The position numbers and the translations under genes are program-made. This document shows, piece after piece, positions 25,875 to 35,189 of a DNA stretch of 64,000 bases. Source of the stretch: Imperialibacter sp040222385 (GTDB lineage: Bacteria; Bacteroidota; Bacteroidia; Cytophagales; Cyclobacteriaceae); NCBI RefSeq assembly GCF_040222385.1, contig NZ_JAVKDF010000017.1, forward strand, positions 186,001 to 250,000, read 5' to 3'. Position 1 is the stretch's first letter. Every line of letters starts with the position of its first letter. The notes below the pieces were generated by a model. That model searched no databases. It saw only the letters and a list, made by a program, of their open reading frames with translations, and was not told the origin of the DNA.

Positions 25875-26898
25875 GTAAGAATGAAATGTTTTTGTTTAGA
25901 TCTTCTTTATATAAAGGCAATAAATTCTTGAATTTTTCAACCGTTGCTTCCAGGCTTTCATTTGACGCCCCTCCTGCAGCATTTTTGTGGCCTCCCCCAC
26001 TAAAGTTGTCTCTCGCAAACTGGTTGACGGAAAAATCTCCTACCGACCGGAACGACATTTTTACTTTCCCGTCCCTTTCTATGATTGTGGCGGCCATCAC
26101 CACACCCTTTATTGACAAGGCATAGTTCACAAGCCCCTCAGTATCACCATTCTTTGAGTTGAACTTCTTCAGGTCTTCCTTGCTGATCACAAAATAGGCA
26201 ACACCAAACTCGGGCAGCACCTGCAACCTTTGACTGAAAGCGAACCCTAAAAACTTCAGTCTATCAATGGAGTTATTATCGTAGATCAGTTTGCTCACTT
26301 TGGTGACATCCGCACCGCTATCTATCAGGTCCGCCACTATTCGGTGAACTCTGGATGAAGTTGAAGGATGCCGAAATGAGCCTGTGTCGGTCATAATGCC
26401 GGCGTACAGGCATTCTGCAATATCTTTGTCAATAAGGGATTTGTCTCCAAGTTGCTCGATAAGCTGAAAAACGAGCTCAGCGGTTGCCGCAGCTTCTATC
26501 GTCCAAAGGCTATAATCGGCGAAGTCACCTGGGTTGAGGTGATGATCGATGAGTACCTTCACTGCCTTAGAAGCAGCCACCAGCTCTCCTACTTTTTCAA
26601 TCCGGGACAGCGTGGAAAAATCGAGGCAGAAAATAATGTCAGCCGCATCGATTAACTTCGCCGAGAGCGTCTCATTTCCATCTTCGAAGTTGATTACAGC
26701 GTCATTTCCCTTCATCCAGGCCAAAAACTCCGGGTAATCGGTGGGGGTAATCACATCCACATGATGCCCTTTTGCCAAAAGATAATTCGCCAAACCCAAC
26801 GAAGAGCCCAATGCATCGGCATCTGGCTTTATATGGGTAGTGATGATTATTCGCTTGGGTTGAAGGAGTAAATCCCTAAACTGGTCAATTTGCTGCAT
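25867..26898 (-). CDS. nrnA: DHH-family bifunctional nanoRNase/pAp phosphatase
   Basis: NrnA degrades 2-5-nt RNA fragments and dephosphorylates 3'-phosphoadenosine 5'-phosphate. The 343-residue protein has the metal-binding motifs THIKPDADALGSS, FCLDFS, the DHH signature in VLIDHHLNPGDF, and MTDTGSF, followed by a DHHA1 domain ending in the GGGHKNAAGG nucleic-acid-binding loop. It is the first gene of the operon nrnA, three FKBP genes, rdgB, udk. The downstream FKBP gene overlaps its end by 8 bp. Confidence 0.93.
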   Translation of the reverse strand: MQQIDQFRDLLLQPKRIIITTHIKPDADALGSSLGLANYLLAKGHHVDVITPTDYPEFLAWMKGNDAVINFEDGNETLSAKLIDAADIIFCLDFSTLSRIEKVGELVAASKAVKVLIDHHLNPGDFADYSLWTIEAAATAELVFQLIEQLGDKSLIDKDIAECLYAGIMTDTGSFRHPSTSSRVHRIVADLIDSGADVTKVSKLIYDNNSIDRLKFLGFAFSQRLQVLPEFGVAYFVISKEDLKKFNSKNGDTEGLVNYALSIKGVVMAATIIERDGKVKMSFRSVGDFSVNQFARDNFSGGGHKNAAGGASNESLEATVEKFKNLLPLYKEDLNKNISFLHV

Positions 26899-27022
26899 GT
26901 AAAATAATACCTTCCGAGGAGAACAGGTAAAATGTGAAGTGCAAAAGTGAGAAGAATATTTTAATTAGAAAAACGCATTCCCGAACGTAAATGATTAAAG
27001 GAGTGCCTATTTAGCGCCAGTG

Positions 27023-27054
27023 TTCGTTCAAAACAAATTAATCTGCTAACTTTG
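27023..27054 (+). promoter_or_regulatory. Promoter of ndk (TTCG, 20 bp, TAACTTTG)
   Basis: TAACTTTG at 27047-27054 fits TAnnTTTG and is followed by C, as in strong Bacteroidota promoters. TTCG at 27023-27026, one mismatch from TTTG, lies 20 bp upstream. The transcript start would be near 27061, leaving a leader of about 32 nt. Confidence 0.7.
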
Positions 27055-27092
27055 CGGGCGTTTTGAAAACCCTTTCTAATATATAATCAAAA

Positions 27093-27512
27093 ATGGCAGG
27101 ATCAATTACCTTTTCAATGATTAAGCCTGACGCTTACGGCGCAGGAAACTCCGGCGCAATCCTAAAAATGATTGAGGAAGCTGGGTTTACTATTAAAGCA
27201 ATGAAGCTAACTAAGCTGACTCCCGAGGTGGCTGGTAAGTTCTACGAAGTGCATAAGGAACGTCCTTTTTATGGTGAACTTTGTGCCTACATGTCTTCAG
27301 CACCAATAATTGCCCTAGTGCTTCAAAAAGCCAATGCAGTAGAAGAGTTTCGCAAACTTATTGGTGCCACCGACCCTACCAAGGCTGCCGATGGAACCAT
27401 CCGCAAGATTTTTGCTAAGTCAATTGAGGCAAATGCTGTGCATGGGTCTGACTCAGACGAGAATGCTGCCATTGAAGCTGGCTTCTTTTTCTCTCAGTTC
27501 GAGAGGGTTTAA
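27093..27512 (+). CDS. ndk: Nucleoside diphosphate kinase
   Basis: Ndk moves the gamma phosphate from ATP to other nucleoside diphosphates through a phosphohistidine. The 139-residue protein has the N-terminal TFSMIKPDAY, the KERPFYGELCAYMSSAPI segment, IGATDPTKAADGTIRK, and the active-site histidine in EANAVHGSDSDENA. Length and motifs are standard. It is a single-gene unit with its own promoter and terminator. Confidence 0.97.
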   Translation: MAGSITFSMIKPDAYGAGNSGAILKMIEEAGFTIKAMKLTKLTPEVAGKFYEVHKERPFYGELCAYMSSAPIIALVLQKANAVEEFRKLIGATDPTKAADGTIRKIFAKSIEANAVHGSDSDENAAIEAGFFFSQFERV

Positions 27513-27538
27513 GAAAGATTAGCCAAAGCGAGCCACGG

Positions 27539-27567
27539 AGCCATGAAGCATTTCATGGCTTTTTTTA
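27539..27567 (+). terminator. Intrinsic terminator after ndk
   Basis: A 9-bp perfect stem AGCCATGAA/TTCATGGCT with loop GCAT is followed by seven T. It overlaps the last bases of the convergent scpA gene. Confidence 0.92.
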
Positions 27568-28353
27568 TTCTTCAGGCAGCACCACCACTTCTTCGCCTTC
27601 AAGTTTTTCAATCCAAAAGTTGTTAAACCCCTCTCCTATGAAAATGGTGATCATTCTCATTTGCAGCAGCTCCAGAATGGCAAGAAAGTTAAATATCACT
27701 GCAATTTTCGTTGGCATATCTTCCATTACATTAGCAAACGACACCCGGCCAACATCACCCAGTTTATTCATGATGAAGTCCCTTTGACTGGAAATGGTGA
27801 ATGGGTATTGCACCACATTGTGTATCGGTTTTTTCTGCTCGTACTCAAACCTCTCCAACACCCGCATGTACACTTTCAGCAGCTTATAAAGGTCAATATC
27901 CTGCAACTCAGTTTCCACGTTGTTTATTTCTGACAGCGACCTGAGCTCTTTTTCAAGATTCCCCCTCATTTCTCTGTCCAATCTGTATGCCTCCATTTTC
28001 GAGAGCTCCTCCACCACCGACTTGTACTTCTTGTACTCCAGCAGGTGTTTAACAAGCTCCTCTCTTGGGTCAATTTCATTGCCTAGCTCGTCCAGCACTG
28101 GCCTGGGTAGCAGCATCTTTGCCTTTATGCGCATCAACGTAGCTGCTACTAATATAAATTCGCTGGCCACCTCAATATTCATTGACTCGAGGTGCTGTAG
28201 GTAGTCAAGAAAGTCGGCCGTAATTTTAGAGATCGGAATATCATGAATATCCAGCTCGTCTCTTTCAATGAAGAACAAGAGCAGGTCAAACGGCCCTTCG
28301 AACAATGCCAATTTGATTTCAAACTTTGAAGAATCGGTTTGTGAGATATCCAT
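27565..28353 (-). CDS. scpA: Segregation and condensation protein A
   Basis: ScpA is the kleisin subunit that bridges the SMC heads in chromosome condensation. The 262-residue protein has the N-terminal SMC-neck-binding domain with FEGPFDLLLFFIERDELDI (standard family signature), a charged middle section (LLEYKKYKSVVEEL), and a C-terminal winged helix (ITIFNFLAILELLQ-like segment near residues 215-235). The partner scpB is not in the window. The gene is divergent from dxs. Confidence 0.93.
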   Translation of the reverse strand: MDISQTDSSKFEIKLALFEGPFDLLLFFIERDELDIHDIPISKITADFLDYLQHLESMNIEVASEFILVAATLMRIKAKMLLPRPVLDELGNEIDPREELVKHLLEYKKYKSVVEELSKMEAYRLDREMRGNLEKELRSLSEINNVETELQDIDLYKLLKVYMRVLERFEYEQKKPIHNVVQYPFTISSQRDFIMNKLGDVGRVSFANVMEDMPTKIAVIFNFLAILELLQMRMITIFIGEGFNNFWIEKLEGEEVVVLPEE

Positions 28354-28370
28354 TTTCTGTAAGGTAGCAT

Positions 28371-28378
28371 CAAATTTA
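28371..28378 (-). promoter_or_regulatory. Bacteroidota -7 box (TAAATTTG) for scpA
   Basis: TAAATTTG on the minus strand fits TAnnTTTG. The transcript would start near 28364, about 11 nt before the scpA ATG. No matching -33 box is seen. Confidence 0.5.
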
Positions 28379-28419
28379 CCAACTCAGTAAATAATAGTAA
28401 GCCTTTAGCCAAAAAAATG

Positions 28420-28427
28420 TACCTTTG
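28420..28427 (+). promoter_or_regulatory. Bacteroidota -7 box (TACCTTTG) for dxs
   Basis: TACCTTTG followed by C matches the extended TAnnTTTGC consensus. The start of transcription would be near 28434, giving a leader of about 86 nt. A clear -33 TTTG is absent. Confidence 0.55.
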
Positions 28428-28519
28428 CCACCTTGATTGACTCATAAAGAGAAAAAAGTTACAATAAACATTTAAGGAACTGGTTAGTTGATTACCTTAT
28501 ATCACAACCTGCGAATAGT

Positions 28520-30439
28520 ATGCTGATACAGCCCGGCGAGCTTCTTTCCACTATCAATTACCCTTCTGACGTCAGAAAACTTGATCCATCACAGCTAGTG
28601 CAGCTGGCGGATGAATTACGTCAATTCATTGTCGACAATGTGTCAGTATATGGTGGGCATTTTGGAGCCAGCCTTGGCGTTGTGGAGCTTACCGTCGCCC
28701 TTCACTACGCATTTAATACGCCAAATGATCAGCTGGTTTGGGACGTGGGGCATCAGGCATACGGGCATAAAATCCTCACAGGAAGAAAGGAGGTATTCCA
28801 CACCAACCGTTTTTATGGTGGGATATCCGGCTTCCCCAAAAGAAAGGAAAGTGAATATGACGCCTTTGGGGTAGGTCACTCTTCAACATCTATTTCTGCG
28901 GCGCTTGGGATGGCAGTGGCTTCCCACTACAAAAAAGAAAAGCAGAAGCAACATGTAGCTGTAATAGGCGACGGTGCCCTTACGGGTGGAATGGCCTTCG
29001 AAGCCATGAACCACGCCGGCGTAGCGAACAGCAACCTGCTGATAGTGTTGAACGACAATTGCATGTCGATAGACCCCAATGTGGGCGCACTAAAGGATTA
29101 CCTTACTGACATCACCACCTCCCACACCTACAACAAGGTGAAGGATGAAGTGTGGAACATCCTTGGGAAAATCAGCAAGTTTGGGCCAAATGCCCAGGAA
29201 ATAGCTTCCAAGGTTGAAAACAGTGTAAAGGGCTTTTTGATAAAGAGCAGCAACCTCTTTGAATCCCTCAACTTAAGATATTTTGGGCCGGTAGACGGCC
29301 ACGACGTCACCCATCTAGCTCAGATTTTCAATGACCTGAAAGACATTCCCGGCCCTAAAATTCTACATTGTGTAACAGTGAAAGGCAAGGGCTTCGCTTT
29401 AGCGGAAAAAGACCAAACAAAATGGCATGCGCCGGGTAAGTTCGACAAGCTAACAGGAGAGATTCACAAGAAAGTTTATGATGCGCCACAACCGCCCAAG
29501 TATCAGGATGTGTTTGGACACACTCTTGTTGAGCTGGCCGAAAAGAACGAAAAGATAATGGGGATCACCCCAGCGATGCCCTCTGGCTCCTCCATGAACA
29601 TCATGATGAAAGCCATGCCGGACAGGGCTTTTGATGTAGGCATTGCCGAGCAGCATGCGGTAACTTTCTCCGCCGGCCTGGCTACGCAGGGATTAACTCC
29701 CTTTTGCAATATTTACAGCACATTTATGCAACGTGCATACGATCAGGTGATCCACGATGTATGCCTTCAAAATCTGCCGGTGGTGTTTTGCCTCGACAGG
29801 GCCGGCTTTTCAGGAGCTGACGGGCCCACCCACCATGGGGCTTACGATATTGCGTTCATGCGCTGCATCCCTAATATGGTCGTTTCCTCACCAATGAATG
29901 AGGAGGAGCTTCGAAACCTGATGTATACCGCCCAGCTGCAGCAAGAAGGTGCATTCACTATCAGGTATCCAAGAGGCAACGGGGTAATGCCCAATTGGAA
30001 GACCCCTTTCAAAGAAATACCAATTGGCCAAGGCAGAAAGCTTAGAGAAGGCGATGACCTGGCTATCCTAACCCTAGGGCACATTGGGAACTATGCCACC
30101 GAAGCATGCCATATGTTAGAAGAGGATCATGTGGATGCAGCCCATTACGATATGCGGTTCGTGAAGCCATTGGATGAGGCGATGCTGCACGAGGTCTTCA
30201 AAACTCACAAATATGTAATCACAGTCGAAGATGGCTGCCTGCAGGGCGGTTTCGGCAGTGCCATCATTGAGTTTATGGCCGACAACGGCTATACCGCCAA
30301 AATTGTGCGGCTGGGAATCCCTGACGACGTGATTGAGCACGGAGAACAGCATGAACTGCACCACGAGTGTGGCTTCGATGCGCAAGGGATTTACGACGCA
30401 GCTGTCAAACTACTTGAGCCGTCCGGCGTACTAAAATAA
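28520..30439 (+). CDS. dxs: 1-deoxy-D-xylulose-5-phosphate synthase
   Basis: Dxs is the thiamine-diphosphate enzyme that condenses pyruvate and glyceraldehyde 3-phosphate, the first step of the MEP route to isoprenoids. The 639-residue protein has GGHFGASLGVVELTVALH, WDVGHQAYGHKILTGR, the ThDP/Mg motif GDGALTGGMAFEAMNHAG with the paired NDN, then the transketolase pyrimidine domain (DVGIAEQHAVTFSAGLA, DRAGFSGADGPTHHG) and the C-terminal transketolase domain. It supplies precursors for quinones and for the carotenoid whose desaturase gene lies at 42056. An alpha/beta hydrolase gene follows after 18 bp. Confidence 0.97.
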   Translation: MLIQPGELLSTINYPSDVRKLDPSQLVQLADELRQFIVDNVSVYGGHFGASLGVVELTVALHYAFNTPNDQLVWDVGHQAYGHKILTGRKEVFHTNRFYGGISGFPKRKESEYDAFGVGHSSTSISAALGMAVASHYKKEKQKQHVAVIGDGALTGGMAFEAMNHAGVANSNLLIVLNDNCMSIDPNVGALKDYLTDITTSHTYNKVKDEVWNILGKISKFGPNAQEIASKVENSVKGFLIKSSNLFESLNLRYFGPVDGHDVTHLAQIFNDLKDIPGPKILHCVTVKGKGFALAEKDQTKWHAPGKFDKLTGEIHKKVYDAPQPPKYQDVFGHTLVELAEKNEKIMGITPAMPSGSSMNIMMKAMPDRAFDVGIAEQHAVTFSAGLATQGLTPFCNIYSTFMQRAYDQVIHDVCLQNLPVVFCLDRAGFSGADGPTHHGAYDIAFMRCIPNMVVSSPMNEEELRNLMYTAQLQQEGAFTIRYPRGNGVMPNWKTPFKEIPIGQGRKLREGDDLAILTLGHIGNYATEACHMLEEDHVDAAHYDMRFVKPLDEAMLHEVFKTHKYVITVEDGCLQGGFGSAIIEFMADNGYTAKIVRLGIPDDVIEHGEQHELHHECGFDAQGIYDAAVKLLEPSGVLK

Positions 30440-30457
30440 TCTTACTATATTGGCTCT

Positions 30458-31240
30458 ATGGGCCTATTTGTAAAGAAACTGTCACCAGAAGAGGAACTAC
30501 CGTCTTCTATCCACCCTCCTGTACTTTTGCTTCACGGTTTTTGTGAGGATCACACCATTTGGGAAAATATGCTGTCGGCTTTTCCTGGCAGAACAATCTA
30601 TCTTGTCGACCTTCCCGGCTTTGGGAAGAGCAATGTAGAGCTACCCAACCCACTTTCCATCGATTGGGTGGCTGAGGTTATTTACGATCAGGTGATTGAC
30701 CCTGAAAAGATTGAACCGATTGTTGTCGGGCATTCACTGGGAGGCTATGTGGCGCTGGCCATGGCAGAAAAATATGGGAATAGCCTGAAAGGCCTGTGTC
30801 TGTTTCACTCCACTGTCTTTGCTGATTCAGGGGAAAAGAAAGCAACAAGAAACAAAGTGATTGATTACGTCACCAAAAGCGGAGTAGAAAGCTTTACCAC
30901 TGAGTTTGTTCCCGGTCTTTTCCACAGCCTCTTTAGAAGGAAGAATCCGGACATTTTGCAGCAAGTGGTTGACCTGGCGGGAAGAACCAGGCTTGATACC
31001 CTGACCGCCTACACTGCTGCCATGCGGGACAGGCCTGAAAGAAGCACCGTGCTGAAAGTATTCAATAAGCCAAAGCTGATCATAGCCGGTGAAAAAGATG
31101 GTGCTGTACCATTAGAACAAAGCCTGCTAATGAAAGAAATGGTTGGGTCTGATCAATTTGTCCTTTTGGAGGAGACAGCCCACATGGGCATGTATGAGAA
31201 ACCTGAAGCCTGTAAAAAGGCGCTTAGCTCGTTGGTGTAA
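30458..31240 (+). CDS. Alpha/beta hydrolase, downstream of dxs
   Basis: The 260-residue protein has the alpha/beta hydrolase core: the oxyanion HGFCEDHTIW, DLPGFGKSN after strand 4, the nucleophile elbow GHSLGGYVALA, the acid region in IIAGEKDGAVP and the catalytic histidine in EETAHMGMYEKP. The helical cap lies at about 125-190. It has no signal peptide, so it acts in the cytoplasm. Substrate is unknown; close relatives are loosely annotated as esterases or MenH-like hydrolases. The 18-bp gap to dxs suggests cotranscription. Confidence 0.9.
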   Translation: MGLFVKKLSPEEELPSSIHPPVLLLHGFCEDHTIWENMLSAFPGRTIYLVDLPGFGKSNVELPNPLSIDWVAEVIYDQVIDPEKIEPIVVGHSLGGYVALAMAEKYGNSLKGLCLFHSTVFADSGEKKATRNKVIDYVTKSGVESFTTEFVPGLFHSLFRRKNPDILQQVVDLAGRTRLDTLTAYTAAMRDRPERSTVLKVFNKPKLIIAGEKDGAVPLEQSLLMKEMVGSDQFVLLEETAHMGMYEKPEACKKALSSLV

Positions 31241-31272
31241 AAAAAGAAAGGCCACCCCGATGGAGTGGCCTT
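31240..31272 (-). terminator. Intrinsic terminator after the 32295 lipoprotein gene
   Basis: The AAGGCCAC/GTGGCCTT stem (31248-31255 with 31265-31272) is followed, on the minus strand, by a T-rich run. It ends the leftward lipoprotein transcript and may also stop rightward dxs transcription. Confidence 0.85.
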
Positions 31273-31299
31273 CACTAAAGTATTTTCAAATTGAGTGAA

Positions 31300-32295
31300 T
31301 TACTCAGCGTCTTCCTGAACGAGGATTTCCAGTTCGATTTTACCATCTGATCCAGCAGCGCCTGTAATCGACTTCACCAAAATCAAACCTTTTTTGCTAC
31401 CACCAGTTTTAGTTGAAGCGGTGACAAAGGCAAGAACTTCACCTTCTTCTAGACCACTTTCAATACCTGGATCTGCATCAGCAGCAGTAGCTGCTTCAAC
31501 CGCAGCGTCAATATCCGCCCAAGTTTTTACACTTCCCTCTGCTCCAAAAGCTGTGTCATCAAGAGTAGTTCTTCTGAAAGTAGTAGCATTCTTTGTTCCC
31601 CAAGCAGCCTGACCATAAGCAAAAGGATATGCCGCTGGAGACGCAAGAGTAGCGAAAGTACTAGCTCCATAGAAATAACCAAAGTCGATGTTAGCCGAAA
31701 TTGGATCAGAAGACTCCAATACAGCTTTCATAGAGTAGGTCAAGCCAGTGCTTGTGCTGAAGAAAGTTTCAGAACTTTTTTCGGCAGTAGTCGCTCCAAT
31801 TGGAGCAGACAAAAGAACAGTTGAGTATGCTCTTGCTTCAGGAGACGGAGGAGCAGAAGCTGTTACAGTGATAGTTTTTGTTGCTTTTTGATCGCTGTCA
31901 TCAACAGCTTCAAAAGTCCAACTGATCTCTTTGCCTTCATCTTCTTCATCAAATTCGTATGACAAATTAATTGACGCCGTGGTATTGTCGGCATTAGTAG
32001 TCACTTCAGTGTCATCTCTGGTATAGGGTACTAATGTTCCAGCAACACCATCAATTGAAGGAGTGATGTTGAGTGTGTTAAATACTCCAGGAGCTGTGAT
32101 GGAAACAGCAAAAGTTACCTCATCGCCTGTAATTGCAGTAAACTCTTCTCCAGAGCCTTCTACATCACCCGAAACAGCAACTGTGATCGAAGGTCCGTCC
32201 GGTAGCGGCTCTTCTTCGTCACCACCGCAACTTGCCAAAATGGCTACAGATCCGATTGCACTAAAGAACAATAAATTTCTAAATAGTTTTTTCAT
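31300..32295 (-). CDS. Acidic surface lipoprotein of unknown function
   Basis: The 331-residue product starts MKKLFRNLLFFSAIG and has a lipobox SCGGDEEE, where the acidic residues after Cys resemble Bacteroidota surface-export signals. An Ig-like beta domain (about 30-150) is followed by a C-terminal domain with a repeated YFYGAST-type core and many Ala, Thr and Ser. The composition is low in basic residues. I use the ATG at 32295 rather than an in-frame codon at 32322, since it gives a normal signal peptide. No family is recognised. It is a single-gene unit with its own terminator. Confidence 0.8.
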   Translation of the reverse strand: MKKLFRNLLFFSAIGSVAILASCGGDEEEPLPDGPSITVAVSGDVEGSGEEFTAITGDEVTFAVSITAPGVFNTLNITPSIDGVAGTLVPYTRDDTEVTTNADNTTASINLSYEFDEEDEGKEISWTFEAVDDSDQKATKTITVTASAPPSPEARAYSTVLLSAPIGATTAEKSSETFFSTSTGLTYSMKAVLESSDPISANIDFGYFYGASTFATLASPAAYPFAYGQAAWGTKNATTFRRTTLDDTAFGAEGSVKTWADIDAAVEAATAADADPGIESGLEEGEVLAFVTASTKTGGSKKGLILVKSITGAAGSDGKIELEILVQEDAE

Positions 32296-32960
32296 GGTTA
32301 AATAATTTGAATTGGTTTGCAAGATTATGAATTATATCGTAAAAATTAAAGTTTATACCCAGTTAATGCTATTTTTAAATTTTACCAACGTTTTTGTCAG
32401 GTCAAATGAGATTTTACAAAAAAATTACACTTTGATAACAAACAGAGGCCTAATTGCCCTTAGGGTTAAAAATTTGGGTTGCTAACAACATCTATGCTCC
32501 CAATTTATATTGAGGCATTCTAAACAATTATGGTTGGCTTTGGGGTAATGAAATTGAAGAGTCAATAAACTACCCAAAGGTACCAATAACCACGTGCAAA
32601 TTCCATACCTAATAATAGGTATTTCTACTATTGAACCAGATTTTCATCAAAAAGTTGCGAAAGAGAGTGCCATTTCCGCTTTCCGGAAGAAAACTAAACA
32701 GCTATGCCTGCCTTTTTGTTTAGCATATTACATTGAGTAGCAGCACAAAACGGCCCGGCCCTGCATTCTGATACTTTTGGTTGCCGCCATTTTTTTTTTA
32801 ATTTTAGCTGTTTATAAGATTGAATAAATGCTGAATTAAATATATTTGTACATTGCAATACTGTAAATGTGCAATTCTCACAACGAAAGAGCTATTTAAT
32901 TGCCACATAAACCTTACATCGAACAAAACTTACTTTTGAACCTATTAACGTCGAATCGCT
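32296..32960. other. AT-rich divergent intergenic region, promoters only
   Basis: This 665-bp region lies between a leftward lipoprotein gene and a rightward membrane-protein gene. It is clearly richer in A and T than the genes around it, and I see no coding frame or RNA fold in it. It holds at least two matches to the -7 consensus on the plus strand (TACTTTTG at 32772 and TATATTTG at 32841) and one on the minus strand (TACCTTTG at 32582-32575). Confidence 0.5.
32820..32848 (+). promoter_or_regulatory. Candidate promoter of the zinc-ribbon membrane gene
   Basis: TTG at 32820-32822 and TATATTTG at 32841-32848 are separated by 18 bp, close to the Bacteroidota consensus. The transcript would start near 32855, about 106 nt before the ATG. 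Confidence 0.5.
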
Positions 32961-33695
32961 ATGCAAGAAATTTCACCTAGTCTGCTTGAAGCTTGGAACA
33001 CCTATGGGAAATATGGGGCTTATGCTTTAGTTGCTATCGGTTTAGTTGTCCTTATTTATCATTTCCTCAGATTAGCTTCTATCGGTGATAAGAAAACTAA
33101 ATATGACTATATCAACAAAAACGAGATCAACTTTTTGTGGTATGCCTTTCTTCTTATAATCATTGGTGCTGCTTTATATTCAAATACGCTTGTAGAACAA
33201 ACAGGTGTTCTTTGGTTCTTCGTAAGGATATTCGTTAGTTCCATGCTTGGTATCATTGCAGGTGTGGTTGTTCAAAATGTACTCAAGTTTTACTACCCCT
33301 TCTATATTGAGAAGCGTTTGAAGAAATTGAGATACTCTCCAAGGCTCTCTCCCGATGGCCGTAAGATGAAGCTTCTGAGTGAAGAAGAGGAAGATGAATA
33401 CCTTGACGAAGGTATGCAGGCTGAAGAACTTGCCTTCTCCGTAGACTATGACGTTTGGATTGATGAAGTGTCAGGTTACGTGAAGATTGAAAAATACAAT
33501 GGTCGACTTCATGCACTACAGTGCAGCGAGTGTAACTATCAAACCCTCAGAGTGATGAAAGAGGAAGTTACCAGAACAGCCACTAATGATGAAGACGGCG
33601 AAATGATGAAATACTACGAGTGCTCTTACTGCGGCCATAAGGAGCGTAAGCCATTCAAAATCAACAGACTTAAGCCAGAAGGCGAAGCTGTTTAA
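32961..33695 (+). CDS. Three-helix membrane protein with C-terminal zinc ribbon
   Basis: The 244-residue protein has three hydrophobic segments (about 18-38, 54-72, 80-105), then a cytoplasmic domain with an acidic LLSEEEEDEYLDEG stretch and a C-terminal zinc-ribbon-like fold made of CSECNY and CSYCGH (about 192-230). Nothing else identifies a function. The zinc ribbon could bind protein or RNA. The gene has its own promoter and terminator and is not linked to neighbours. I do not recognise a named family. Confidence 0.8.
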   Translation: MQEISPSLLEAWNTYGKYGAYALVAIGLVVLIYHFLRLASIGDKKTKYDYINKNEINFLWYAFLLIIIGAALYSNTLVEQTGVLWFFVRIFVSSMLGIIAGVVVQNVLKFYYPFYIEKRLKKLRYSPRLSPDGRKMKLLSEEEEDEYLDEGMQAEELAFSVDYDVWIDEVSGYVKIEKYNGRLHALQCSECNYQTLRVMKEEVTRTATNDEDGEMMKYYECSYCGHKERKPFKINRLKPEGEAV

Positions 33696-33714
33696 TGGAT
33701 GACACCCATCATAA

Positions 33715-33748
33715 AAAAAGAAAGGCCTCACTTGAGGCCTTTCTTTTT
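33715..33748. terminator. Bidirectional intrinsic terminator
   Basis: A perfect 16-bp inverted repeat (33715-33730 with 33733-33748, core AAAGGCCTCA/TGAGGCCTTT) has A-rich and T-rich ends, so it works both ways. It ends the zinc-ribbon gene and the convergent kynurenine-side operon whose last stop codon is at 33747. Confidence 0.92.
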
Positions 33749-35189
33749 ATAGTTTGATGCAAATGTTTTGGGCTTCGGTGAAAAACCGCAACGACTCGAA
33801 GCCACCCTCTCTACCCAAACCAGAATTTTTCATTCCGCCAAAAGGAGTGCGAAGGTCTCGCAAAAGCCAGGTATTGACCCATACAATACCAAAATTCAGC
33901 TTGTGAGAAACATTGTGCGCTTTCTTCAGGTCAGACGTCCAAATATTTGCCGCCAGACCATATGATGACTCGTTGCCCAGGCTAATGGCCTGATCGGCCC
34001 CTTTAAAAGGTTGAACGGTTACTATTGGCCCAAATATCTCCTCCTGATTTGTCCGGCATGAGTTTGGCAACCCAACAATCACAGTCGGCTGCACAAAATA
34101 GCCCCCTTCACATCTGCCAGCAACCATTGCCCTGCCGCCGCCACACAAAACATGCCCACCTTCCTGTTTCGCTACCTCCAGATACTGTAGCACCTTCTGT
34201 TGATGTTGTTGAGAAATAAGTGCCCCTATCTTTACGTTGACGTCCAATGGATCGCCCACCTTCAAACCGCCAACCTGTTTTACAAATTCACTCAAAAACT
34301 TCTCATAAATACCCTCCTCAACATAAATTCTCGAACCACAGAGGCATATTTCACCCTGATTGGTGAAGGAAGATCGAACAGCACTTTCAACAGCCAAATC
34401 AAATTCACAATCTTCAAAAATGATGGTTGGGTTCTTACCACCAAGCTCAAGGGATGTCCTTTTAAATGTGTCGGCAGCTGTAAGAGCAACCTTTCTTCCT
34501 GTGGCAGTCCCTCCGGTAAACGACACGGCTTTGACCTCGCCGTGTTGGACGATGGACTGACCAACCTTGCCGCCGGTTCCGTGTACTATATTTAGGACGC
34601 CAGGAGGCAGCCCGGCCTTTATACAAATTTCTGACAACAGGAAGGCCGTGTGGGGAGTGAGCTCTGACGGTTTGGCAACTACGGTGTTCCCGGCGGCTAA
34701 TGCCGGTGCTACCTTCCAGGTGAAGAGGTACAAGGGCAGATTCCAGGGAGAAATGCACCCAATCACGCCAAGAGGGCCACGTCGGGTATAATTCAGTGCA
34801 ACACCGTCCTCCAAATGCGATTCGGAGGCAAATTGGGTTATAGCGTGCCCAAAGAAACGGAAATTAGCCGCTGCCCTGGGAATATCCATGGCATTTGAAA
34901 GCCACAGGGGCTTTCCTGTATCGGTTGTTTCAGCAAGAGCAAGCTCTGCCTGGCACAGTTCCACAGCGTCTGCAATTTTAATAAGGTACTGTGACCGCTC
35001 CCCGGGAGTGAGGGCAGACCACCCCGGAAATGCTCTTTTTGCTGCGGCTACTGCCTCCTCAACGTCTTCATGGCTACTATCAGGCAACAAACTGTAGACT
35101 TCGCCCGTCGCCGGATTATAGTTATCCAGATAGTCTTTTGACTTTGGGGTCACCAGCTTTCCGTCGATATAGTTGGCAAACTTCTTCAC
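33747..35189 (-). CDS. Aldehyde dehydrogenase, probably 2-aminomuconate-6-semialdehyde dehydrogenase
   Basis: The 480-residue NAD-dependent aldehyde dehydrogenase has GCISPWNLPLYLFTWK, the cofactor segment SFTGGTATGRKV, the general base in LELGGKNP and the catalytic cysteine in NQGEICLCGSR. The last C-terminal part reads WVNTWLLRDLRTPFGGMKNSG, close to the 2-hydroxymuconate/2-aminomuconate semialdehyde dehydrogenases. In the kynurenine route it would oxidise the product of ACMS decarboxylase. The start is GTG at 35189, in a GTGA overlap with the M19 hydrolase stop, so the two are translationally coupled. Substrate assignment relies on context. Confidence 0.9.
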   Translation of the reverse strand: MKKFANYIDGKLVTPKSKDYLDNYNPATGEVYSLLPDSSHEDVEEAVAAAKRAFPGWSALTPGERSQYLIKIADAVELCQAELALAETTDTGKPLWLSNAMDIPRAAANFRFFGHAITQFASESHLEDGVALNYTRRGPLGVIGCISPWNLPLYLFTWKVAPALAAGNTVVAKPSELTPHTAFLLSEICIKAGLPPGVLNIVHGTGGKVGQSIVQHGEVKAVSFTGGTATGRKVALTAADTFKRTSLELGGKNPTIIFEDCEFDLAVESAVRSSFTNQGEICLCGSRIYVEEGIYEKFLSEFVKQVGGLKVGDPLDVNVKIGALISQQHQQKVLQYLEVAKQEGGHVLCGGGRAMVAGRCEGGYFVQPTVIVGLPNSCRTNQEEIFGPIVTVQPFKGADQAISLGNESSYGLAANIWTSDLKKAHNVSHKLNFGIVWVNTWLLRDLRTPFGGMKNSGLGREGGFESLRFFTEAQNICIKL

